Below, piece after piece: positions 36,579-46,691 of a stretch of 64,000 nucleotides of DNA. The DNA comes from JARKPK01 sp964631235 (lineage in GTDB: Bacteria > Planctomycetota > Planctomycetia > Pirellulales > Thermoguttaceae). The notes below the pieces were generated by a model, which did not search any database, was not told the DNA's origin, and saw only the letters and a program-made list of their open reading frames with translations. The position numbers and the translations under genes are program-made. Each line of letters opens with the position of its first letter. The stretch's first letter is position 1. The DNA is taken from positions 186,001 to 250,000 of the forward strand of contig CAZVZX010000001.1 in NCBI GenBank assembly GCA_964631235.1, in the 5' to 3' direction.

Positions 36579-39125
36579 TTACCGTCGCCGGGGCTGCGGG
36601 CGACGTTCAGCCTTTGCCGTCAGCGGGTCCTCCGGCCACGCGTGTTTCGGATATCGGCGGCGGAGGTCTTTGCGCACTTGCTGGTAGGTAGAGCGCCAGA
36701 AGCTCTCCAGGTCGTCGGTGATCTGCTCGACGCGGCCATTCGGCCCCAACAGATGCAACAACACAGGCACGCGGCCCGATGCCAGCCGCGGCGTAGCGCG
36801 CCAGCCGAAAACCTCTTGAATGCGCACCGCCAGTACCGGAGCGCGGCCGGCGGGATAGCTCAGGGCAATCGTGCTGCCGCTGGGGACGGCCAGCCGGGCG
36901 GGCGCCTCGCGCTCGACGCACTGCAACTGAGCAGGCGAGAGCCGCGAGCGCAGGGCCGTCAGCCAGTCGGCTTGACGCAAATCGGCAAACGAACGGCAGC
37001 CGGCGGACACCTGTTCGACGAGTCGCCGAATACTCTCGTCGTCCAACGGCGGCCAATCCCACTCGGGCAAGGCCTGTGCAAGGAATCGGAGCCGCGCCAG
37101 GTATTGGGCGGCAGCCGATCCGTCCGGAGCGAAAAAGTCCGACAGCGGCGATTGCTGAGCAGCCTCAATCAATAGCCGTCGGGCCTCCGACTCCTCGGCA
37201 GCAGCCGGCGATTGATCGATGAGCAAGTCGTCGAAGAACTCGCGGCGGCGCGCGACAACGCGTTGTTGTTTCGCGTCGAACTCCGTCTGCACCTCGACGC
37301 GCCGATGGTTCTTCGGCAGCCAATCGCGCTCGACGGCCGACGCCCAACGCACCATCCCCTCGGCACCGCCGCGATCGACATTGATCGCCAAATAAAGCAT
37401 CGCCTGCCCCACGGCGCTGCGTTCCGACAAGCGAACGCCCAGCCCGCCGACCATCCGGCCGAATCGGCTTCCCGGCTCAGAGCGCCGCACCAACCGATCG
37501 GGAAAACCGGCCAGGAGCGCCCGAAGCACCGCTTCTTCTTCCTCGCAGCACGCCGCGGGCGACTGGCCCCAAGCGTTGCTCACTTCGCGCTGCAACTGCC
37601 GGGCGGCACGAAGCACGAAGCGTGCCGCGCCCGACCGGAGCCGTCCCAACCACGGCAACGGCGGTCGGCCGTCTTCGTACTGCCGCAGCGCAACGACACG
37701 ATCGTACACATCGCTGTTCGAGTCGGAGGGCGGATGCGAAGCCCGATCGCCCGACTCGGGCCGATCGAACGGGTCCCGCTCGCAAAGCAAGGCCGCCGTC
37801 AACGCCCCGGCCGCCGGATGCCCCAACCGCCATGCTTCGTACAACATTCGGCCCAATCGGGGCTGCACCGGCAATCGCGCCGCCGCGCGGCCGAGGTCCG
37901 TCAGCCGCGCGTTCTCGTCGATCAGCCCCAACGCGGCAAGCAGCGACCGGGCCTGCGCGAACGACGCCGCGGGCGGTGATTCGAACCAGGGTAGCTCCTC
38001 CGGCTTCTCGCCCCAGGCAAGCAGTTGCAACACGGTCGCGCTCAAATCCATCCGCAAGATCTCGGGCGTATCGTGCGCGGGCCGGTGCTCATCGGCACGG
38101 GCAGGCCATAGCCGCAGGCACACCCCGGGCCGAGTTCGGCCCGCGCGACCGGCGCGCTGATCGGCGGCCGCTCGCGAAATCCATTGCACATCCAGCCGCT
38201 CCACACCAACCGACGGATCGAACACCGGAGTCCGCGCTAAGCCGGTATCGACCACCCCCTCGATGCCGTCGATCGTGATCGACGTTTCCGCCACGTTGGT
38301 CGCCAGTACGATCTTCCGCCGCGGTCCCGGCGCGACAGCCCTCTGCTGGGCCGACGGATCGAGATCTGCGTAGAGCGGAAGAATGTCCGCCGAGGCCCCC
38401 AGTCCGCGATCGGTCAACAATCGCATCGCGCTGCGAATTTCGCCCACACCGGGCAAAAACACCAATAAATCGCCCCGAACCCGAGCGAGCAAATGCTCTA
38501 CGCCCCACACGGCCCTTTGGGCCGCATCGCGCGGCAAGGCGGCATCGCAATACTCCACCTTGACCGGATGGCTGCGAACGGCGCATTCGACCAGCGGACA
38601 ATCGTTCCAGAATGCGGCCGCCCGGTGCGCGTCCATCGTGGCCGACATCGTTACCACCTTCAGCTCCGGACGCACCGTGTCGCGCAAGCGGCGCACCATG
38701 GCCATCGCCACGTCGGTGTCGAGGCGGCGCAGATGGAACTCATCGAAGACGACGGCCGAATACTCTTCCAAACACGGATCGTCGTGCAGGAAGCGAAGCA
38801 AGACTCCCTCTGTAACGACCAGCAAGCGCGTGGCACGGCTGCATTGACGCTCGAAACGCACTTGGTAGCCGACCTCTTCGCCCAAGGGGCAACGTCGTTC
38901 GTCGGCGATTCGCTGCGCGCACATTCGGGCCGCCAACCGCCGCGGCTGAACGACGACGACGCGACCGGCGGAAGCAAGCCCCGAATCGAGAATCGCCGGC
39001 GGAATCCGGGTCGTCTTTCCCGCCCCGGGCGGCGCCGAGACTACCGCCGCACCCGAGGCGCCGAGCGCATCGACCACCCGATCGACCACCCTGTCAATCG
39101 GCAGCGGCGGCAATCGATTGGTCAT
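36579..39125 (-). CDS. hrpB: ATP-dependent RNA helicase HrpB
   Basis: An 848-residue DEAH-type helicase. Motifs in order: Walker A APPGAGKTTRIPPAI (about 28-42), VQPRRLAARMCAQRIA, motif II VVFDEFHLRRLDTD, motif III VVTMSATMD, VLATNVAETSITIDGIEGVV (motif V) and QRAGRAGRTRPGVCLRLW (motif VI), then the helicase-associated domain and the HrpB C-terminal domain. Motif II reads DEFH instead of DEAH, the usual HrpB variant. Length fits E. coli HrpB (about 820). The ATG at 39125 gives the conserved N-terminus LPPLPIDRVVD. Its cellular role is poorly defined. Confidence 0.94.
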   Translation of the reverse strand: MTNRLPPLPIDRVVDRVVDALGASGAAVVSAPPGAGKTTRIPPAILDSGLASAGRVVVVQPRRLAARMCAQRIADERRCPLGEEVGYQVRFERQCSRATRLLVVTEGVLLRFLHDDPCLEEYSAVVFDEFHLRRLDTDVAMAMVRRLRDTVRPELKVVTMSATMDAHRAAAFWNDCPLVECAVRSHPVKVEYCDAALPRDAAQRAVWGVEHLLARVRGDLLVFLPGVGEIRSAMRLLTDRGLGASADILPLYADLDPSAQQRAVAPGPRRKIVLATNVAETSITIDGIEGVVDTGLARTPVFDPSVGVERLDVQWISRAAADQRAGRAGRTRPGVCLRLWPARADEHRPAHDTPEILRMDLSATVLQLLAWGEKPEELPWFESPPAASFAQARSLLAALGLIDENARLTDLGRAAARLPVQPRLGRMLYEAWRLGHPAAGALTAALLCERDPFDRPESGDRASHPPSDSNSDVYDRVVALRQYEDGRPPLPWLGRLRSGAARFVLRAARQLQREVSNAWGQSPAACCEEEEAVLRALLAGFPDRLVRRSEPGSRFGRMVGGLGVRLSERSAVGQAMLYLAINVDRGGAEGMVRWASAVERDWLPKNHRRVEVQTEFDAKQQRVVARRREFFDDLLIDQSPAAAEESEARRLLIEAAQQSPLSDFFAPDGSAAAQYLARLRFLAQALPEWDWPPLDDESIRRLVEQVSAGCRSFADLRQADWLTALRSRLSPAQLQCVEREAPARLAVPSGSTIALSYPAGRAPVLAVRIQEVFGWRATPRLASGRVPVLLHLLGPNGRVEQITDDLESFWRSTYQQVRKDLRRRYPKHAWPEDPLTAKAERRPQPRRR

Positions 39126-39239
39126 TGCACTTCGCTCTTCGCCCGACGGCAACGCAAAAAGAGGGAACGGCAACGAGGACCGGCCGCTCGCGGTCGAGTG
39201 CCTCGGCCCGCCAAGAGGATGCCCGCCGTTCCGTTGCGG

Positions 39240-40226
39240 TTAGGGTTTCAGCACGATCTTGCCGCAAAGGACACCGGGCTTTTTCAAGGTGTTCTCTTCC
39301 TGAAGACGATGGGCCTCGGCCGCTTTGCTTAGCGGCAATACGCGATCGATCAGCGGCTTCAGTCGGCCGCGGACGAGCCATCGGTTGATGTCGGCCGCGC
39401 ACTTGCGTTGCTCTTCGGGCGGGGCGTTGAACATGGCGAAACCGAAGAGCTTCAAATCGCGAACATAGAACGGCCCCAACGGAAACTTGGGCCGCGCCTC
39501 GCGCCCGGCCATCACCACGATTCGTCCCCCGAGGGTCATCAACGGGATCACACGGTCGAAATCGATCTTCCGGCTCGTTTCGAACCACACATTGAAGGGT
39601 CCGAGTTCCGCCAACGCCGCCTTGAAATCGCGCTGCCGCAGGCCGAGCACGTGGTCGGCGCCCAATTGGCGGCAGATCTCGGCCTTGGCCGGGGTACTGG
39701 CCGTGGTGACGACCTGCGCCCCGGTGGCTTTGGCCATTTGCACCACGCACGATCCCACGCCGCCCGAGCCGCCCGAAACAAAAACCCGCTCCGCATCTCT
39801 CAATTGTGCGCAGCGAAACAGTCCGAGGTGTGCCGTAATTCCGACCAACGCAACAGCGGCCGCCGCTTCGGCCGACACATCAGGCGGAATCGGATAGAGC
39901 CAATCTTCTTCAACGGCGGCGAACTGGGCGAACGTCCCCTGCCTTCCGAGGAGCCCCTGATTGCTCCCCCAAACCCGATCTCCCGGTTTGAACCGCGAGG
40001 CATCCGGCCCAACGGCCACGACCTCGCCGGCCAAGTCGCAGCCGATGATGTACGGACTGGGCAGCTCCATTTTGACCATGCCCGAACGCAAATAGGTGTC
40101 GATCGGATTGACGCTGACGGCCTCCACCTTGACGAGAACCTGCTTGCCCGTCGGCTTCGGCTTGGGAAGATCGCCGAAAATAATCCGCGAAGGAGAACCC
40201 GTGCCCTTGATATATGCCGCTTTCAT
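39240..40226 (-). CDS. NADPH:quinone oxidoreductase-like MDR protein
   Basis: A 328-residue medium-chain dehydrogenase/reductase without the catalytic zinc ligands, placing it with the quinone oxidoreductases (QOR). It shows VKVEAVSVNPIDTYLRSG, GCDLAGEVVAVGPDASRF, KPGDRVWG and the nucleotide-binding VSGGSGGVGSCVVQMAKATG. It should reduce quinones or enones with NAD(P)H in the cytoplasm. GAGGGG lies 6 bases before the ATG at 40226. It is on the same strand as hrpB, 114 bases upstream of it. Confidence 0.88.
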   Translation of the reverse strand: MKAAYIKGTGSPSRIIFGDLPKPKPTGKQVLVKVEAVSVNPIDTYLRSGMVKMELPSPYIIGCDLAGEVVAVGPDASRFKPGDRVWGSNQGLLGRQGTFAQFAAVEEDWLYPIPPDVSAEAAAAVALVGITAHLGLFRCAQLRDAERVFVSGGSGGVGSCVVQMAKATGAQVVTTASTPAKAEICRQLGADHVLGLRQRDFKAALAELGPFNVWFETSRKIDFDRVIPLMTLGGRIVVMAGREARPKFPLGPFYVRDLKLFGFAMFNAPPEEQRKCAADINRWLVRGRLKPLIDRVLPLSKAAEAHRLQEENTLKKPGVLCGKIVLKP

Positions 40227-40764
40227 GACATTCCCCTCTGATCTGCGTACAAACCCGCGACAAAGCCGACACACACGGCCGCAGACTCCGGATGCCCGGC
40301 CATGAAAAACGAACCGTAACCGACGATTCGAGCCTCTGCATCGCGTAGTCGGCCGGAACGCGCTCGGCCTTGGCTGTCGCGCTGGCCGGAATCCAATCCC
40401 CCCGTTGTCGAGTGCCGAAAAGTGCCTCTTCACCGACGACGACTGTATCAACAATATCCCATCCCGTCCGCGCCGACAAGCATCGGTTTCCGGTCGAATC
40501 GATGAGGCAGCGCCAACACGATTCGCTCCACAAGGCCACAATGCTCGGCAACGCCACGTCACACTGCGAATTTCCCTGCGGCGGTTGCCCGCAATCCGCC
40601 GTGGGAACCGCCCGTCAAGGGCACGCCGCCGCCGTCCGTCGCCCGATGCGACTTGTCAATCCAGATCGCAGGGCGTACACTTCTCGCATCCGGCCTGCAA
40701 GAAAGTGGAAGATCACAGGGATCGAAGCGGCGGGCCCATCCGGCTACTCATCGGAGAACCACCA
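40227..40764. other. Divergent intergenic spacer
   Basis: 538 bases between the minus-strand oxidoreductase and the plus-strand parvulin. No RNA, repeat or clear promoter was recognised. Confidence 0.4.
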
Positions 40765-41046
40765 ATGGCCCGAGCCAGCGCCCGTCACATTCTGGTCGAA
40801 GATCAAAAGTCGTGTGAGCAATTGAAGAAAGAGATCGAGGCCGGTGCCGATTTCGCCCAATTGGCCCGCGAACACTCGCTTTGTCCCTCGGGCCAAGACG
40901 GCGGAGAGCTGGGTGAGTTCGGGCCGGGCGAGATGGTGCCCGAGTTCGATCGGGTGGTTTTCTCGGCGCCGGTCGGCGTTGTGCAGGGTCCGGTCCGCAC
41001 TCAATTCGGTTATCACCTGGTCGAAGTCACCAGTCGGACGAAGTAG
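40765..41046 (+). CDS. Parvulin-type peptidyl-prolyl isomerase
   Basis: A 93-residue single-domain protein that catalyses cis-trans isomerisation of peptidyl-proline bonds. It matches parvulin throughout: ASARHILVEDQKSCEQLKKEI, FAQLAREHSLCPSGQDGGEL, GEFGPGEMVPEFDRVVFSAP and TQFGYHLVEVTSR. No signal peptide is present, so like E. coli Par10/PpiC it should be cytoplasmic. GGAG lies upstream. It is followed 43 bases later by the U32 peptidase gene, probably in one transcript. Confidence 0.93.
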   Translation: MARASARHILVEDQKSCEQLKKEIEAGADFAQLAREHSLCPSGQDGGELGEFGPGEMVPEFDRVVFSAPVGVVQGPVRTQFGYHLVEVTSRTK

Positions 41047-41089
41047 GCTCGCGGCGTCCTCGATGCTCGGTTGGTAAGAGGTTGGGTTC

Positions 41090-43252
41090 GTGGACCGCGA
41101 AGCGACGTTGGCCGGCGGCAGTGGGGTGAAAGGGCGGCAATTAGAGTTGCTTGCCCCGGCGGGCGATCCCGAATCGCTTGTCGCCGCGCTGGAAAGCGGC
41201 GCGGATGCCGTGTATCTCGGCCTGAAGACGCTCAACGCCCGACGACGGGCGGTTAACTTCGGTTTGGACCAGTTCCGGGCCGCATTGACCGAGGTGCGAA
41301 GCCGCGGCAAAAAGGCCTATCTAACGCTGAATATCGACCTGGCCGAGCGAGAATTGGGCCAAGCGGCGCGAATGCTCGCCGTGGCTTCCGAGTTGGGGGT
41401 CGATGGCGTTCTGGTCCGCGATCCGGCCGCACTAGCGATGGCGCGCACGCTGCCGAATCTTCCGCTCCATTTCAGCACCCAAGCGGCCATCTGCAACAGT
41501 GCCGACGTGGCGGCCGCCCATTCGCTGAATGTAACGCGCGTCGTTCTGGCGCGCGAACTTTCGCTCCGCGAGATCGCCGCCGCCTCGAATGGTTTGGTAG
41601 AAACCGAGGCCTTCGTTCAGGGGGCCTTGTGCTTTTGCGTCTCGGGGCGCTGCCTGCTTTCCAGTTGGGTCGGTGGGCGCAGCGGCAACCGCGGCGCTTG
41701 CACCAGCCCTTGCCGCGTTCCGTGGAGCGGCGCACGAAATGGCCCTTTGCCGCTCTTCTCGATGCACGACCTGTGCGGCGCGCATCGCGTCGGCGAATTG
41801 GCGGCAGCCGGCGTGCGCGCGTTGAAGATCGAAGGACGGCTGAAAAACGCCGAGTGGGTGCGCCGGGCCGTCGCGTTGTACCGTGAGGCGATCGATCATC
41901 CCGACTCGAACCCCGAACGCTGGCGTGCGGCCGCCGAGCAATTGACCGCCTACGCCGGCCGAGAGCTAACCTGCGGCTACTGGGACGCCGAACGAAGCAA
42001 CCTAACCGGTGCAGCCGCCGGACGCGGGCGCATTCCATCCCAATCAGGTTCAGCGGGATCATCGCTCGCGGCTGATTCATCGATTGCACCCGACTCCGAT
42101 CAAGCGACGCAAACCGACCCGCCCTCGGATGACGACGAAGGCCGGCCGCAGTACGATTTCGAAGTTCGAGTGGACGAGCGATCCATCGTTTGTCGCTTGG
42201 CCTGCATGGGGCAAACGTCAACATGGACTCTACCGAAGACCGTCGTTCGCCGGCCGCACAAGGCGGTGGCCATCGGCAGCATGTTCGAACGACTCGAGGC
42301 CGCGCCGCTGGCCGGATTCGAACTCGGACTCGGCGAAACGAACGATCCCGACTACTTGCTCGTGCCCCGCGCGTACAACGCCCTGCTCGATACGGTTTCG
42401 GCCCACTTGCGACGCGCGGCGAAGGGCCCGTCGGATCAAATCCGGCATCCGTTGCCGGAAGAGCTTCAAGCCGTGCTGGAGAAGCGAGAGCCGCACCCCC
42501 TGAACCGCCTACATTTGGGCGACCGCCCGACGCGCGTTCGACTGAGCCACGAGCAAGCGGCGGAGTTCCTCTCGCGCGTTTCGATTGGCGAGGCGGTGGT
42601 CGAAGGGCTTTCGGCTGAATCGCTTCGCCGCGTGCTCGGAGCCGCCGGCTCGACGACCGTGATCGTTGCGTTGCCGTCCGTCTTTTTCGAGGCCGACATC
42701 GCAGGCATCGAGAAATTGTTGGCCGCATGTGCTCGCACGGGAGTAACCGTCGAAGTTAATAGCTGGGGTGGGTGGCACTTGGCCCGCAAGGCCCGCGTGC
42801 GGATGGAAGCAGGGCCGGGGCTGGCCGTGCTCAACAGTTTGGCGGCACAAGAACTCGCGCGGCTCGGGATGCGACAGGTGATGCTGAGCCTCGAGGCCAG
42901 CCGTCGGCAGTGGGAAGAACTAACCGCCTGCTGCCCCGTGCCGTGTGCGTTGACTGTGTTCGGCCGGCCTCCGTTGATGGTTTCGCGCGTAGCGCTGCCG
43001 GAAGATCAGTTGCGCGGCGCGATTTTGGAAGACCGCCGCGGCGTGCAACTCCGCCCGCGGAAGGAGTCGGGCCTTTGGGTCTTTCGGCCCGAATCACCCT
43101 TCGATCTCCGCAATGTCGAAAACGAACGCATTCGCGTGCGGCACTTGGTGGTCGATCTGGTCGGCTCGCCCGATCCGCTAAGCGATTGGTACGACGTGCC
43201 GCTTCCCGGTTGGGAACGGTTCCGCTTCAATTACGACCGCTCGCTGGCATAG
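41090..43252 (+). CDS. Peptidase U32 family protein (RlhA/YhbU-like)
   Basis: A 720-residue member of the U32 family. The N-terminal domain shows LELLAPAGDPESLVAALESGADAVYLG, then EAFVQGALCFCVSGRCLLSSW and SGNRGACTSPCR, the cysteine-rich signature expected to bind an iron-sulfur cluster, and RALKIEGRLKNAEWVRRAV. A long C-terminal part (DUF3656-like) follows. Relatives such as RlhA hydroxylate 23S rRNA, and UbiU/V act in ubiquinone hydroxylation, so an oxygen-independent hydroxylase is as likely as a protease. The start is a GTG at 41090 with AAGAGG seven bases upstream. It lies downstream of the parvulin gene. Confidence 0.9.
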   Translation: MDREATLAGGSGVKGRQLELLAPAGDPESLVAALESGADAVYLGLKTLNARRRAVNFGLDQFRAALTEVRSRGKKAYLTLNIDLAERELGQAARMLAVASELGVDGVLVRDPAALAMARTLPNLPLHFSTQAAICNSADVAAAHSLNVTRVVLARELSLREIAAASNGLVETEAFVQGALCFCVSGRCLLSSWVGGRSGNRGACTSPCRVPWSGARNGPLPLFSMHDLCGAHRVGELAAAGVRALKIEGRLKNAEWVRRAVALYREAIDHPDSNPERWRAAAEQLTAYAGRELTCGYWDAERSNLTGAAAGRGRIPSQSGSAGSSLAADSSIAPDSDQATQTDPPSDDDEGRPQYDFEVRVDERSIVCRLACMGQTSTWTLPKTVVRRPHKAVAIGSMFERLEAAPLAGFELGLGETNDPDYLLVPRAYNALLDTVSAHLRRAAKGPSDQIRHPLPEELQAVLEKREPHPLNRLHLGDRPTRVRLSHEQAAEFLSRVSIGEAVVEGLSAESLRRVLGAAGSTTVIVALPSVFFEADIAGIEKLLAACARTGVTVEVNSWGGWHLARKARVRMEAGPGLAVLNSLAAQELARLGMRQVMLSLEASRRQWEELTACCPVPCALTVFGRPPLMVSRVALPEDQLRGAILEDRRGVQLRPRKESGLWVFRPESPFDLRNVENERIRVRHLVVDLVGSPDPLSDWYDVPLPGWERFRFNYDRSLA

Positions 43253-43325
43253 CAATTCTCTCGCCTCTTGCCCTCGGCCGCGGCAACTCATCCAACGGAG
43301 CCTGATGGGCCAAACTCGGATACGG

Positions 43326-44777
43326 CTATTCTCGATTCGTTCCGACCAATGGCTCTCCCGGCGGCCCGTAGCCTTTGGCCGGGTTGTCGAGTACCAACAC
43401 CCAGTCATTGGCGGGCTGTTCGTCGCCGGGCGGATCGAAATCGGTTTCCCGATCGCACGCGACTTCGCCCAAACGAATGGCCGATCCCTGGCGCGGGTCG
43501 AACCACCACGCTGTCGCACGCGGGACTGCAAGCTTCGGCAGATTGATCTTCAGGCTCCGACCGGTGGGCGTGTAGATCATCGCGAATCCGTCGCCGCGGA
43601 GCGCCAAACACATTTCCCAAGGCCGATCTTGCTCGAAGGCGATCAATTCCGGAGCCGGCCGTTGGGTGGCGAACGGCCGCGATTCGAACAGCCGCCGCAA
43701 GTGGCCCATCTGTTGGGCGCTGGGGGCATCGAGGGCCTCGAACCAGTATCGCTTCGGGTTGGCCACTCCCGGATATTTAGGCGAGTGCATCTGCCAAATG
43801 CTGTGATGTCCGTAGGTGTGGCCTGCCGCCCCGGCGAAAAGGGCCCAATAGCCCGCGCGTCGGGCGTCGTCGTCGGTGGCAATCGTCGGCGGCCTGCCGT
43901 GGCGGAATTCGGGGTAGCTCGTTTCCAGGTCGATCACCGGCATCACGGGCTTCATCGAGTAGGCGTGTTCCACCCAAATCCAATTCATCGCCCAGCGACC
44001 ATGCCCCGATTGCAACCCGTGGAAATCCATCCAAGCCTCGTCATTGAGGAACCATGCGGTGCTTCCCGGCCCGCTGGTGTGATAGGTCATCAGCGCGGCC
44101 GAGTAATCCTCGCGGCCGCACAGGCCCAAAACAATACCCCGGGCCAGCGACCGCCAGATGGCGCGGGCCGGGTCGGTCGGTGCCGCCCGATCGCCGCCGA
44201 GGATCCAAACAATGTTCGAGTGATCCTTGAAGCGCGACCCCAAGAACCGCCCATAAGCTTCCGCGTTTTCGACGGTGAAGAACCCGTCAACCAACCCGTT
44301 TTGCCAATTGCTGGTAACGTTCTTTCCCCACGTGGGAAGCAACGCGAGGTAGATGCCGTGCTTCTCGGCCAAGGCGAGCGAGCGGGCGATGTCGTCCCAG
44401 TAGTCGTCGTCCGCTCCGGGACCGACGATCGGCCGGTCGGGCCGACGCAGCTCGATCGGTTGGTGCCCGAAGGCGTTGGGGCGGTCGCCGCGCAACTCGA
44501 CCAAGATCACCGTTTGCACCACATTGAAGCCCTTCTGCCGCCGGTCGGCGAAATAGCGTTGCTGCTCCTCGGCGTCGAGATCGTGCAGCAGTTGCCAGGC
44601 CGTGTCGGCCAGCCAGAAAAACGGCCGGCCCGACTCGTCGGCCAAGAACCGCTTGTTTTCGGCCACCTTCAACCGCGGCAGCGATTTGACGGCCTGCGCC
44701 GCCTCAGAAATCCGCGACGCGGCAGGAAGCCCAAGAATGAAGGCAAGAGTCAGGCGAACCAATCGTCGAATAGTCAT
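43326..44777 (-). CDS. Secreted DUF4038 / GH140-like glycoside hydrolase
   Basis: A 483-residue secreted TIM-barrel hydrolase. A signal peptide (LVRLTLAFILGLPAASRISEA) precedes SGRPFFWLADTAWQLLHDL, GFNVVQTVIL, DDDYWDDIARSLALAEKHGI and IVWILGGDRAA, characteristic of the DUF4038/apiosidase family. The candidate catalytic acids are Asp in ILGGD and Glu in VIDLETSYPE, both present. A C-terminal beta domain ends the protein (collagen-binding-like in annotation habit). The ATG at 44777 has GGAG 9 bases upstream. It lies 170 bases downstream of the GH30-like gene on the same strand and they may form one polysaccharide-degrading unit. Confidence 0.85.
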   Translation of the reverse strand: MTIRRLVRLTLAFILGLPAASRISEAAQAVKSLPRLKVAENKRFLADESGRPFFWLADTAWQLLHDLDAEEQQRYFADRRQKGFNVVQTVILVELRGDRPNAFGHQPIELRRPDRPIVGPGADDDYWDDIARSLALAEKHGIYLALLPTWGKNVTSNWQNGLVDGFFTVENAEAYGRFLGSRFKDHSNIVWILGGDRAAPTDPARAIWRSLARGIVLGLCGREDYSAALMTYHTSGPGSTAWFLNDEAWMDFHGLQSGHGRWAMNWIWVEHAYSMKPVMPVIDLETSYPEFRHGRPPTIATDDDARRAGYWALFAGAAGHTYGHHSIWQMHSPKYPGVANPKRYWFEALDAPSAQQMGHLRRLFESRPFATQRPAPELIAFEQDRPWEMCLALRGDGFAMIYTPTGRSLKINLPKLAVPRATAWWFDPRQGSAIRLGEVACDRETDFDPPGDEQPANDWVLVLDNPAKGYGPPGEPLVGTNRE

Positions 44778-44947
44778 CGTCGGAAACTCCAACTGACTCG
44801 AAAAAACCACACCGCTGGCCAACGATCGCCATTGAGCGATTAGAAGCGAAAACACCCCGCCACGTCCGAACACACGGCCCGCAAGATCATCGCCGTTCGA
44901 TCAACGCAACAAACGGGCCGTGGGGCGACACCACCTACCAACACGAA

Positions 44948-46471
44948 CTATCGTGCAAAGAACGTCGTAACCGACCCGCCCGGAGCCTCATAGATGATCC
45001 GTTCGTTATCGACTGCCGACGTCCCCAAAGCGCGGAAGAGGTCTTTGCCGTCGTCGGTGGTGCGATACGCGGCAAACTCCTTTGCCGAGGTGCCGTGCAA
45101 CAGAACGCACGCTTTCTTCGTCTTCCCCAGATTGATCAACACGAACGCATCGGGGTTCTTGGCGTTTGGAGAAGCGAACGCGATTGCCGCCAGCTCGGAA
45201 TCCATCGCGCTGGTATGCGCGACGAACATGCCGGGCTGCCCCGCTCGCGACACCTGCTGGTAGAAGTAGTACCCGCGCCGCACCTCATACGAGCCGTCCT
45301 CGCGCACCGTGAACGCTGAACCTGGGTTCGGGTCGCCGCCAACCCATTTGGTCGGCCGCTGCACGCCGGCCCAGGGGATGATTCCATTGACCTTCGCCGT
45401 ATAGATGTTGTTGTGATGTTCCTTGACGTTCTTCGAGTCCATGGCGCTCCAACTGGTGGAAGTCACCCAGGCGTGCAGTTCCGGCCGCAGGGCGCGAAGA
45501 CGATCGATCCCGGCGCTTTGGTGTTCGCCGAACCATCGGCCGAAATTGCCTGCATAGAACCCGTGCGACGTAATCAGCCCCAGCGCCGCCAACGCCTTCG
45601 CATCATCGGCAATGGCCTCGGCGTATCCCCAGGCCCCGAATCGATACCAGTTGGTACACTCACCGGGGGTCACTGCGACGTCGTTCAGGCCGGCGCGGTC
45701 CAGTTCCTCCCGGACTACGCCCATCATTTCGGCAACGAGCTCCGGCGGCCAAAACATGTTGAAATCGTGGCCCGCATAGTCCGTCAGCCCGGCCCGATTC
45801 CAGCGCATCCAGTCTTCACCTTCGTTATGAAGCGAAACAAAACGGACAGGCAGCCCCTCTTGCTCGCGGAGGAACTTGACCCAATCGACTAGGTAAAGAG
45901 CCAGCGAGCGTTTGTGCGCCGGGTCGAGATCGCGCCCGCGCCAAGTCCTCTGCCGCGTCATGTAGGCGGGCGGGCCGTAAAGGGTGGTGATGATCGTCAG
46001 GTCGCGCCCGGCGGCCTTGGCAATTTTCAATCCTTCTCGGGCGAAGAATCGCATGTTCTGCGTCGTGGTGCGATGGTCGAACGGCCCGCCGGCAGACGAC
46101 TGATGGAACGGGTCGAGGAACATCTTCAACAGCCCGACCCGCAAACCGTCGTCGCCAAACACCCGTTCGACGATCTCCGCCTTCTGCTTCGGTGTGAGCA
46201 AAGAAAACCCGCCGTAGTCCTGCGGGTCGCGCTTGTAGTCGCGGGTTTGAGCCGTTTCCACGTAATTGAACCCGAATCCGTCCCACGGGCGGATTCTCTT
46301 GCCGAAATCCACCACCACGCGGCTTGCCGAGAAATCCAACTCCTGCGCCTCGACAAAGCCCGCGGAAAGTCCCACGACGGGCAACACCGCAAAGAACCAA
46401 ATAGCGGCACGGCCGCGGCAGACGGAACAACGCAGTTCGTCGCCGCTCGGAAATCCTCTCTTCGCCTTCAT
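44948..46471 (-). CDS. Secreted GH30-like glycoside hydrolase, possible missing nucleophile
   Basis: A 507-residue secreted protein with a signal peptide ending near GFVEAQE. The barrel begins RIRPWDGFGFNYVETAQTRDY and resembles family GH30: TIITTLYGPPAYMTRQRTW, VRFVSLHNEGED (candidate acid/base Glu after Asn) and a C-terminal beta-sandwich. Where GH30 enzymes carry the nucleophile in a W-x-T-E-x-S pattern this protein reads HAWVTSTSWSAMD, with Ser in place of Glu. Either the nucleophile lies elsewhere, or the protein is inactive or only binds glycans. The ATG at 46471 is preferred to an upstream one. Confidence 0.78.
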   Translation of the reverse strand: MKAKRGFPSGDELRCSVCRGRAAIWFFAVLPVVGLSAGFVEAQELDFSASRVVVDFGKRIRPWDGFGFNYVETAQTRDYKRDPQDYGGFSLLTPKQKAEIVERVFGDDGLRVGLLKMFLDPFHQSSAGGPFDHRTTTQNMRFFAREGLKIAKAAGRDLTIITTLYGPPAYMTRQRTWRGRDLDPAHKRSLALYLVDWVKFLREQEGLPVRFVSLHNEGEDWMRWNRAGLTDYAGHDFNMFWPPELVAEMMGVVREELDRAGLNDVAVTPGECTNWYRFGAWGYAEAIADDAKALAALGLITSHGFYAGNFGRWFGEHQSAGIDRLRALRPELHAWVTSTSWSAMDSKNVKEHHNNIYTAKVNGIIPWAGVQRPTKWVGGDPNPGSAFTVREDGSYEVRRGYYFYQQVSRAGQPGMFVAHTSAMDSELAAIAFASPNAKNPDAFVLINLGKTKKACVLLHGTSAKEFAAYRTTDDGKDLFRALGTSAVDNERIIYEAPGGSVTTFFAR

Positions 46472-46691
46472 AGCACTGCCTACCTGTGTCCAATGACCTA
46501 TCTTGCGAATGGGAAGCATCGCCCTACGCAAGAGGGTCGGCCGGCAATCAACAACTCACTCGCTGCCCGCGATCTCAGCCGCAATCACCTCTTCATCACA
46601 TCCGTTCCGCCGTCTCCGACCAATTCTGGTCGCCCCGGCTCTCTGCACAACGTTGATCACCGCAATCAATGCCTTTTCTGCCGCCCCTGAC

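Noticed and set aside
41472..42728. 418-codon minus-strand reading frame
   Set aside because: Antisense to the U32 peptidase gene and Arg/Ser/Pro-rich.
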